A stretch of 64,000 bases of DNA from Argopecten irradians (taxonomy: Eukaryota; Mollusca; Bivalvia; Pectinida; Pectinidae). Positions 36,762 through 64,000 of this stretch are shown here, in pieces. The notes below the pieces were generated by a model. It worked only from the letters and a program-made list of their open reading frames with translations. It searched no databases and was not told where the DNA came from. Where the stretch lies: NCBI RefSeq assembly GCF_041381155.1, contig NC_091138.1, forward strand, positions 20,399,255-20,463,254, read 5' to 3'. The translations under genes were made by a program, and so were the position numbers. The number at the start of each line of letters is the position of its first letter. Position 1 is the stretch's first letter.

Positions 36762-37109
36762 GCATGAAACCCCGACGTTATCGTGACGTCACAATAGAGA
36801 CATTGACGTTGCGTATTGATTCGGAAAAAAGAATCCGTTGAAAAACCACTATAATGTTACATTTAAACATACTTCATTTTATCAAATAGAGTATAAAATT
36901 AATCATAAGTATTGATGTCACTATTTTTTAATTTTATCGGGGTATGAAAAAAAAATACGCGGATTCACACAGTTTGCAAACAATTTTTTTTTCATACCCC
37001 GATTGAATCCGCGTAGCGGATTCACACAGTTTGCAAACAATTTTTTTTTCATACCCCGATAAAATTAAAAAATAGTGACATCAATGCTTAAATACAGACG
37101 ATATAGAGT

Positions 37110-39200
37110 CGTTGATATCCAGTGCCGACGAAACAGGAGAAGTCACTATTATATATTCCAACAAAGACAACACAGACATTCTTGATAACCCAATATCAGG
37201 CAATAGAGATTGTTCTGTTGCCATGATGGAATATCTAAATTAATATAAGTAACATTGCCCATCCAAAGAAGACTGCAGGTAATAGAGATAGCTCTGTTGT
37301 CTCGCAAAATATGTCAGATTAAAGCATAGACTAATCTATGACCCAGCAGTGTTACTTAACGGGATTATACCAATTTTATCGATTTAAATGATCATTCGTG
37401 TACACTATGATCATTTAACCAATCAAACCCGGATCATTCCCCAACTATTACCAAAACAAAGGGAAAGTGCAAACATACAACAACTTGAATTCTACATCGA
37501 AGGCTATACTTAACACACATTACCTTTTGAAAACTACAGAGGAAGAGAGGTATGCATATATACCAAAATTATCATGGACTTATCAGCAGTTACCTTACAT
37601 CTAGAAAATGTTGAGCAATTTGGAATCGAGATCAAATTGGCTGTTGATACAGTGTATACACAGACGTCCCAGCTGTGAATCATGTCTGGAGGATCTAGAA
37701 AAAGTGTTAAGTTCAACTTCAAGGAAATTGATACAACAACAACAACTGGTAGCCAACATGCAGCCTCAAAATTCTTGGATTGTGTTAGGAGTTTAAATTT
37801 CATCCGATATAGAAGTAATGCCATCCCCTCAACTTTGAACTTAGTCTTCACCAACGAAGAACATTTAGTCGATAAAAATTCAAGATATGGCTCAGTTCGG
37901 GAACAGTGATCATGTGTGTTAATATCAATTTAAATGGCTACCATGCTCGGGAGAGCTGATAGAAAGTTAGTTAAGAGAGGAGATTTTGACAAAATCAGAG
38001 ACAACCTGTCACATGTTGATTTGGGAAACCTCCTTAACAACCGGTCTATGTCTGAGGCCTACACTGAACTTGCTTATACAGAACTCTTATAAGAAATAGA
38101 AGACAACATAACAGAAAGTAAAGTTTCCACACGTTCTTACAGAAGACCGTGGATGACGGAAGTAGCCATTATAGCCATTTGACCAAAAACGACGGTAAGG
38201 GAAAAAAATCCAGAATTGTAGGAATAGACAAATACATAATTTATCAACATGGAAAAACGAATGCTAACAATTAAGTAAGGCTAGCTAAAAAAAGTTATGA
38301 GCAACAACTTTCTGAGAGCATCAAACAGGATAGTAAAGCCTTTTGAAGATACACACAATCAAAAACCAAAGTTAGGATACCATCGGGAACCTGGTTACAC
38401 CTACAGACTTTAACCAAAGACCAGGACAAGGCTGTCAAACAGATTCTTAGCTGGTGTGTTCACTGAAGAAAATACAACAAGTATACCTATATTACGGTCA
38501 GGAGAAGTACTACGTAATTTGAAAAATGTTGACATTGATGAGGAAACTGTCACAAAATACCTTAAGGCAGACAAACCATCAAAAATTCAGGGACCAGATA
38601 AATTACACTCAATATTCATACATGGAACATCTGAGGTACTCACCCGACCACGAACACAACTATTCCAGTGGTCTTTAAGAGAACCCAAAGTGCCAACATC
38701 GTGGACAAAATCAAACCACACTGCCATTTTCAAAAACAAAACAAAAAGCAAATAATTACAGACCGATCAGTTTGACATCAGAATTATCGAAAGTCATGAA
38801 AAAATAGCCAGAGATGCCATAGTGTACCACATGGAATCAAACAGCGTGTTTACCCAACACCAACACGGCTTTACAAGCGGTCATTCCTGTGTCACACAGT
38901 AAATCGATGTCATTGAAAATTGGACAAGAGAACTGGATGCAAAAAACAACATTGATATTATATTTGAACTTTAAAAATCTTCAAACTTTCAGGATACGGG
39001 ATAAAAGGAAACGTACTAAACTGAATTAGTGACTTTCTAACAAATCGTAAACAAAGAGTCGTTCTTAAAGGAGAATCATCACACTGGTTAGACTCACAAG
39101 TGGAATCCCTCAAGAGAGTGTGATTGGCCCAATATTGTTTTGATTTTCATCAATTACCTCCCACACGTTGTCAAAAATGCAGTGAAACTCTTTCCGTTTC
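37110..39200 (+). pseudogene. LINE ORF2 relic (endonuclease and RT)
   Basis: Endonuclease remnants (RSLNFIRYRSNAIPSTLNLV then FTNEE, and a GNSDHV motif near 37900) are followed by reverse-transcriptase remnants (GPDKLHSIFIHG near 38590, PTSWTKSNHTAIFKN, NYRPISLTSELSKVM near 38755, TQHQHGFTSGHSC near 38850, GYGIKGNVLNWI). It fits the CR1/L2/Jockey group. Many stops and shifts are present. Probably the same LINE as the ORF1 fragment at 33.5 kb, split by the foldback repeat. Confidence 0.75.
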
Positions 39201-39729
39201 TTACCAAAGCAGAATGAAAAGTTTTGTGTAAAATTGTTTGCACTGTAAAAGTCTTTGCAAGGAGGTATATCTTCGACCAGTTTTGACGCAACATTTGTAG
39301 AAAAAAAATCTAAGTGGCTTGCAATGGTAAGCCCATTCATGACAGTGTTTTCCGTCAATTTTTGGAACAAAACAAATACATTAGATTTCTTTTCATTATC
39401 TCGTTATTATCGTGTTTTTGTTCAACATTGATGTTGGTGCATTATGTACTACAATAAGGCGGGGACAATTGTGAAACATTACTGGTTTTTAACAATACCA
39501 CTACATAAGTCTATATAGTGTCGCGGTGTTTAAATTCACCATATATATAATATGTATTATATATGGTGTTTTAACTACATGCGCTGTGTATTGTCTGAAT
39601 TTACATGTCCCTGTGTCTGTCTGAATTTATATTACATGTCCCTGTGTCATGTAATGTCCTGTACATGTAAATCTGTGTGTAAGTTGTTATGATGACGTAT
39701 GAGAGGCGAGTGAATGGATTGGTTGAGTG

Positions 39730-40260
39730 TGTCACATTGACCCTGCATGACCCTGTCCTTGCACGTGCACGCCCACCCTTGAGGAAGCGTGTCCGCACAT
39801 TACGTGGAAATAGGCACTGGACTGTACATGTGTGCTTTACGGCCACAGTACTAAAAGGTATGTTTATTTAATGTATAACTAGAAATAAAGTAATTAACTT
39901 ATTCTTCACTATGCAATATAATTAATATACTTTATATAATTAAAACTTCTTTAAATAACTTGTCCATAAAGCTTTATATTATGTATAACAAAGGACCGCA
40001 CGTGGTCGGTGAGGTTAGGGCAATGCATAGAGTCAAGTGACTGGAAATTAAATGTTATTTGTAAATATATGTAACTCGGAAATTAAAATACAATTTAATA
40101 TAATTTATTAAATAGATACCTGTTTATATTTTATACCTTACAGTATATTTCAGGGTTATCTGTCTCCGTTTTTGTGTAAATAAACTTTCAACTGTTTATA
40201 GCTGTTGGATTATATTTATATATTCGTGAACCAACTCACATACTATCACTCTCGTGACAT
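39730..40260 (+). repeat. Candidate solo-type LTR followed by primer site
   Basis: A block beginning TGTCACATTGACC and ending CTCTCGTGACA has inverted TGTCAC/GTGACA ends and an AATAAA signal near 40180. It is followed at once by TTGGCGCCCATGTAGGGAC, which looks like a retroviral-type primer-binding site. The left border is the less certain one. Confidence 0.45.
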
Positions 40261-40414
40261 TGGCGCCCATGTAGGGACTCGGGAATGATACTTCACGATA
40301 TCTGCGAAGGAATCGTTGTGACCCCTGGAAACTCGAGGACGAGTTGATTACTGGAGGGGGAGTATGTAAACCTGGTCAATACTAGCCGCAATATATCGCT
40401 CGGCTAGAGAGAAC

Positions 40415-40487
40415 TTCTCTTTAGCTCGATCGGTTGAGCGTCAGACTAGTAATCCAGAGGTCCCGAGTTCGATCCCTGGCAGAGGCA
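40415..40487 (+). other. tRNA-like segment inside miniature LTR, copy 1
   Basis: TTAGCTCGATCGGTTGAGCG (box A and D arm), an anticodon-like loop CTAGTAA, and GAGTTCGATCCC (box B). The acceptor and anticodon stems have mismatches, so this is a tRNA-derived pol III promoter and not a working tRNA gene. Confidence 0.7.
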
Positions 40488-40679
40488 GGTATTAAATTTA
40501 TTGTAAATCCTGCACCCTGTTACATTGGCGCCCATGTAGGGACTCGGGAATGATACTTCACGATACCTGCGAAGGAATCGTTGTGACCCCTGGAAACTCG
40601 AGGACGAGTTGATCCCTGGAGGGGGAGTATGTAACCCTGGTCAATACTAGCCGCAATATATCGCTCGGCTAGAGAGAAC

Positions 40680-40752
40680 TTCTCTTTAGCTCGATCGGTT
40701 GAGCGTCAGACTAGTAATCCAGAGGTCCCGAGTTCGATCCCTGGCAGAGGCA
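40680..40752 (+). other. tRNA-like segment inside miniature LTR, copy 2
   Basis: Identical arrangement 265 bp downstream of copy 1. Confidence 0.7.
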
Positions 40753-40789
40753 GGTATTAAATTTATTGTAAATCCTGCACCCTGTTACA

Positions 40790-41560
40790 TAGAAACTGTT
40801 GTTGTTCTTATGCAACCAACAACTGGTCCATTCATTGTAAGTATTATCTGGTTTGTTGGGACAGTCATGAATAATATGTTGATCTGATTATTTCTGGATG
40901 AGACTGGATGAGAAAGCACTCTGGTTTTAACCGAGAAGAGTCTATAAAATGTTGCCTATCGTATACAACCAATATTTTGTTCGTGTTGGTTGGTTCGTCA
41001 CATTTCTTGATAGTCATACACTCGTCTGAGTCCTCAGCACTATAGTACGTGGAGTGGTCACCAGCTTATTGTAAATGACTCCCAAGTGATATCATTTCAC
41101 AAATACATTTCGCTATATGAATAAATAATTTGTATATACATGTAAATTTGAAGAGATGCGTTTTCGCTGCTTGGAGTTTTCATTTTGGCACCCTAAAACC
41201 GAACGAAGGAATTAATCCCCTTCGACATTAGTCAAACATTTAACATATTTGCATTTAGTCTTACCAAAACAAAACAAACAGACAATAGTCTCTGTTATCA
41301 TAAGCAGTACGGATTTTGCTCTTGTTGTTTTTGGTCAATGCCTTCCAAAAGACGGCTCAATGCTTCGCGACCATAAACCAGATAAACAGGTGTGTTCGTT
41401 TTACTTAGAAATATCTAGTCTCTATATCTAGTCAGATGGTTTACACTTCTTAACGATAAAATCACAATCTGATTATACCCACTGCAATATCTGAAATGGT
41501 CATTTACAAATGTATAAGCTGTTCTTCGAAAATTGAGTAATTTACCAATTAGTCATGACG
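40790..41560. other. No gene seen
   Basis: No ORF, RNA gene or repeat structure that can be supported. Confidence 0.4.
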
Positions 41561-41570
41561 AGGGCCGGTA

Positions 41571-41745
41571 TACACACCCTAATTCCCTATGTAAACACCC
41601 ACCCTACCCAGAGTTGGTGTTCGGGGAAGACCCCTGTCAAATCTGACTACGAAAACACAGTCAAGTGGGGTCTTCCCCGAACACCAACTCTGGGTAGGGT
41701 GGGGTGTTTACATAGGGATTAGGGTGTGTTGATAGGGAGTTATAG
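41571..41745. repeat. Large palindrome made of MULE-like terminal repeats
   Basis: Two arms of about 70 bp around a 30-bp spacer, with GAGTTGGTGTTCGGGGAAGA and its inverse. A further copy of the arm lies at 43835-43892 beyond the transposase remnant. Confidence 0.8.
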
Positions 41746-41989
41746 TCTATCTCAGAATTGTTCTCATTGCAAGATCACAGGTAAATCTCAGGTAAATCAA
41801 CTCATCTGATCGGTAATCAGTAAATCAGTAACAGTTAATTATTGTCAAGCTGCTGAAGAAAAGTGTATAAAACAGTGGCATATTTCAGAAAAAAAATCAT
41901 TGTACATTGAATTATCAACTTGTCTTTGTAATAGTAGACTTTGTCTGAGTCTATACATTTTTGTGCTTTTTTTCAGCTTTATAAGTGTA

Positions 41990-42440
41990 AAGAATTTCTG
42001 ACTTATTTTAGTTTTTCAGTTTTAGGAAATATAGATTTTGTAAAACATCTGTAATAGAATTTTCCAATTTACTGTTTCTTATTGATTTATACTTGTGTTT
42101 CTTTTCAGTTTAAGTGTAAATATTTGATAGAACTACTGTACTATATTTTTTAATTTCTCATCATTTTCTTAGAATTTCTGACTTGTTTTAGTTTTCAGTT
42201 TTAGGTAATATAGATTTTGTAAAACATCTGTAATAGAATTTTCCAATTTACTATTTCTTACTGATTTATACTTGTGTTTCATTTCAGTTTAAGTGTAAAT
42301 ATTTGATAGAACTACTGTACTAGATTTTTTAATTTCTCATCATTTTCTTAGAATTTCTTACTTGTTTTAGTTTTAGGTAATATAGATTTTGCAAAACATC
42401 TGTACTAGCATTTTCCAATTTACTGTAATTTCATTTTATC
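41990..42440 (+). repeat. ~180-bp tandem repeat, about 2.5 copies
   Basis: Units share TTTAGTTTTCAGTTTTAGG and AAAACATCTGTAATAG. The array lies just before the MULE ORF and may be its leader. Confidence 0.8.
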
Positions 42441-42449
42441 ACACACGGA

Positions 42450-43372
42450 ATGGCAAACGCACAGATCAACGTTAAGTTCATCATCAACAGAAGAGGCGGA
42501 CGTAACCTATCCCATGACGGCTTCATCTACAGACAGACTGGACCTTCTGGAGATGCTCTACCTCGGCTGCTCAGCCTCCCTCTCAACACTGAACGACATA
42601 TCAGTAAATTTCGGAAGACATACGCAGATTGACGGTATCATGACTCCGATGATTTATGCACTACTTCCCGGAAAGAGCCCGACCATCTACACCCGCTTCT
42701 TCACGTTACTTCAGGAGCATATGACCAACTTCAACATTCCCTTCCACCCGACTACTGCATTCGTCGACTTTGAGATCGCCACACACAATGCTATCCGAAG
42801 TGTCTTCCCTGGAATAGATGTCAAAGAATGTTTTTTTTTCCCACTTCACTCAGTGCATATGGAGAAAGGCTCAGCCAACAGGACTTCAGATACTGTACCG
42901 CGACGATGTGAGACTCCTTGTGTGCCGAGCTGCTGTTTTGCCCCTCATTCCCATGGAGCGTGTAGAGGACGTCTGGTTCCAGGCCCTGGAGGATGCCAAT
43001 GATGCCGACATCCCTCATCCACTCCTACCATTCACCGACTACGTGACAGAACAGTGGGTAAATGGAGACAAAACGACATGGAACCACTTCCTGACTGAGG
43101 GTCCACGCACTACAAACCACCTGGAAACATGGCATGGGAAACTGAAGAGACGAGTTATGCACTCACATCCCAACATATACACCACTATACAGATGTTCAA
43201 GGACATGCAGAACATGAACGACATCAGCCGGATACAGAGAGATGCTGGAGCTCCAACCAAACCCCGCAAGAAGAAGTATGTAAACATCGACAGACGCCTG
43301 GCAACCCTGAAAGACCGCTACCAGACTGTAACCATCGACTTGATGACAGCTGCTGCATCTTGGTTAAATTAG
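42450..43372 (+). pseudogene. FLYWCH/MULE transposase, broken
   Basis: It starts with a FLYWCH-like opening (VKFIINRRGGRNLSHDGFIY) whose remaining zinc ligands are missing, indicating a deletion near 42540 with a frame change. The MULE core follows: IYALLPGKSPTIYTRFF, then TAFVDFEIATHNAI, HFTQCIWRKAQ, and TTNHLETWHGKLKRR. A second frame change lies in the T-run near 42830. Host relatives act by cut-and-paste; this copy cannot. Confidence 0.8.
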
Positions 43373-43904
43373 CTAGAAATGAAATATTTTGCATACCATA
43401 TGTACATCCAAATGTATATGAGACACTTTGATAACATATCTTATTATTATATATTATTTTGGAAACCATTGAAATACTTTTATAAAATCAGAAACATATA
43501 TATATATATGTGTTTCTGATAAAATATATGGTGATTTGATATAACTTTAAATTTTATTGATTTATGATTTTTTAAAATAGGCTTTGAGTAAAATAGTGCT
43601 TAAATTAATTGCTATTGTAAAATATAGATATTGTGCATTGTGTATTATCATATGATTATTTTGGGAAAATATAGTAATAATTGATACAAATACTTAAACT
43701 AATAGTTGCAATTAACAAAATTGTACATTTATTGTATCTTATAATGTATCTTATATTAGTTAAAAAATTACCTAGTTCAAAAGTTACCTGAGTTGGTATT
43801 AGATTTTGAAACAGACTATAACTAAACTTCAAAGGGTTCCCTACATAAACACCTCCCTTTGTCTTTACCAGAGTTGGTGTTCGGGGAATTCGCCATTTGA
43901 CCTA

Positions 43905-44250
43905 CTTGAACGAAGCTAATCTTTCAACACCACAAAGCTTCCGGATTTTATTTCACTATACTCATCAACAAATTAAGAGGCACATAAGGGGAAATTTTTT
44001 TTTTATCATTTTCTTAGATTTCACAGATATAAGGGACGCTGTTAAATTAATATTTCTTAAGTATAAAATGTCATGACGGTAAAACACTTACAGTGTACAC
44101 ATTTTAGGCGTGGTTATTAAGAATTGCATTTAGAGATCAATGCATTTCGGGCCCCATAGATTTACGGACACCGATGCTCTAGTTGAGCTTAAACGAATGA
44201 CCTCTGGAGGTTTTGTTTATTTCGGCGAAAAACCCCGTGGTATCGGACAG
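43905..44250. other. Upstream region of gene B, no element recognised
   Basis: Sequence before the gene B start. A two-codon upstream ATG (ATGTGA at 44254) precedes the main ATG. No clear TATA box could be chosen. Confidence 0.35.
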
Positions 44251-44261
44251 ATTATGTGAGG

Positions 44262-64000
<19,739 letters not shown>

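Larger units (their letters stand above)
34300..37085. mobile_element. Foldback repeat interrupted by LTR element 2
   Basis: Left part 34300-34435 and right part 36762-37085 share ATGAAAAAAAAATCGG-type arms. On the right, nested inverted copies of a CGCGGATTCACACAGTTTGC block surround 36960-37060. Left and right borders are approximate. Confidence 0.5.
40260..40789 (+). mobile_element. Tandem of two miniature LTR units (TRIM-like)
   Basis: A 265-bp unit occurs twice (40260-40524, 40525-40789). Each has a 105-bp internal part (primer site TTGGCGCCC at its start, purine tract GGAGGGGGAG at its end) and a 160-bp LTR (40365-40524, 40630-40789) with TGTAA..GTTACA ends. No ORF exists; it would be moved in trans. 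The unit copies are nearly identical. Confidence 0.7.
41660..43892 (+). mobile_element. MULE-type DNA transposon relic
   Basis: Terminal inverted repeats CTTCCCCGAACACCAACTC (left) and GAGTTGGTGTTCGGGGAA (right) enclose a FLYWCH/MULE transposase remnant. No clean 9-10-bp target duplication is visible. Confidence 0.65.

Noticed and set aside
37534-37909. Separate small genes in the LINE region
   Set aside because: The plus-strand reading fits LINE endonuclease remnants; the minus-strand frame is its shadow.
40415-40487. Genuine tRNA-Thr (AGT) gene
   Set aside because: Acceptor, anticodon and T stems carry mismatches, and the segment is repeated inside short LTRs.

Overview
This is a eukaryotic, AT-rich, repeat-crowded window. 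It most likely comes from a marine bivalve mollusc. That is inferred from tRNA-headed SINEs and SINE-like repeats sharing one 3' tail, a mosaic of extracellular domains (SRCR, C-type lectin, kringle, LDLa, PAN), PNMA-like Ty3/Gypsy gag and short GT-AG exons. Species cannot be fixed from the sequence alone.

Layout. 1-0.9 kb: a decayed ORF with a PHD finger, open to the left edge. 1.5-2.6 kb: dispersed SINE-like repeats. 4.6-17.8 kb: a complete 13-exon gene on the minus strand (gene A). Every splice phase closes, giving a 587-residue protein: signal peptide, SRCR, C-type lectin domain with a large Lys/Arg-rich insertion, kringle, LDLa, PAN/apple, stop. 17.8-44.2 kb: an intergenic repeat graveyard. 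It holds a palindromic Tc1 pair (18.8-23.3 kb), a non-autonomous LTR element nested in it (20.7-22.9 kb), a broken Ty3/Gypsy element preceded by an SGNH-like ORF (24.9-32.4 kb), a 146-bp satellite, a LINE relic enclosing a foldback repeat and a second non-autonomous LTR element (33.5-39.2 kb), a tandem of miniature LTR units whose LTRs contain a tRNA-like promoter (40.3-40.8 kb), and a FLYWCH/MULE transposon relic (41.7-43.9 kb). 44.3-64 kb: gene B on the plus strand, a paralogue of gene A arranged head-to-head with it. Nine in-phase exons encode signal peptide, SRCR, C-type lectin with an even larger basic insertion, and kringle 1. Exon 10 (kringle 2) follows, and the gene runs off the window.

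How it fits together. Genes A and B share exon order and all nine comparable intron phases, so they are a tandem-inverted duplicate pair encoding secreted multi-domain proteins, plausibly recognition or adhesion factors. The most striking signal is in gene B's introns. Intron 4 is filled by about 250 copies of a 26-bp repeat, each a copy of the exon-4 5' splice site. The region after exon 10 is filled by about 60 copies of a 95-bp repeat, each a copy of a 3' splice site plus the first 73 nt of a kringle exon. Gene A carries a small 73-bp duplication at the homologous exon-4 donor. Splice-site-bearing sequence has therefore been amplified repeatedly in this family.

The second notable signal is a pair of related LTR-bounded elements. 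Each has one ORF (two zinc knuckles plus a coiled coil) and conserved RNA hairpins after the 5' LTR and before the 3' LTR, one of them with a compensatory base-pair change.
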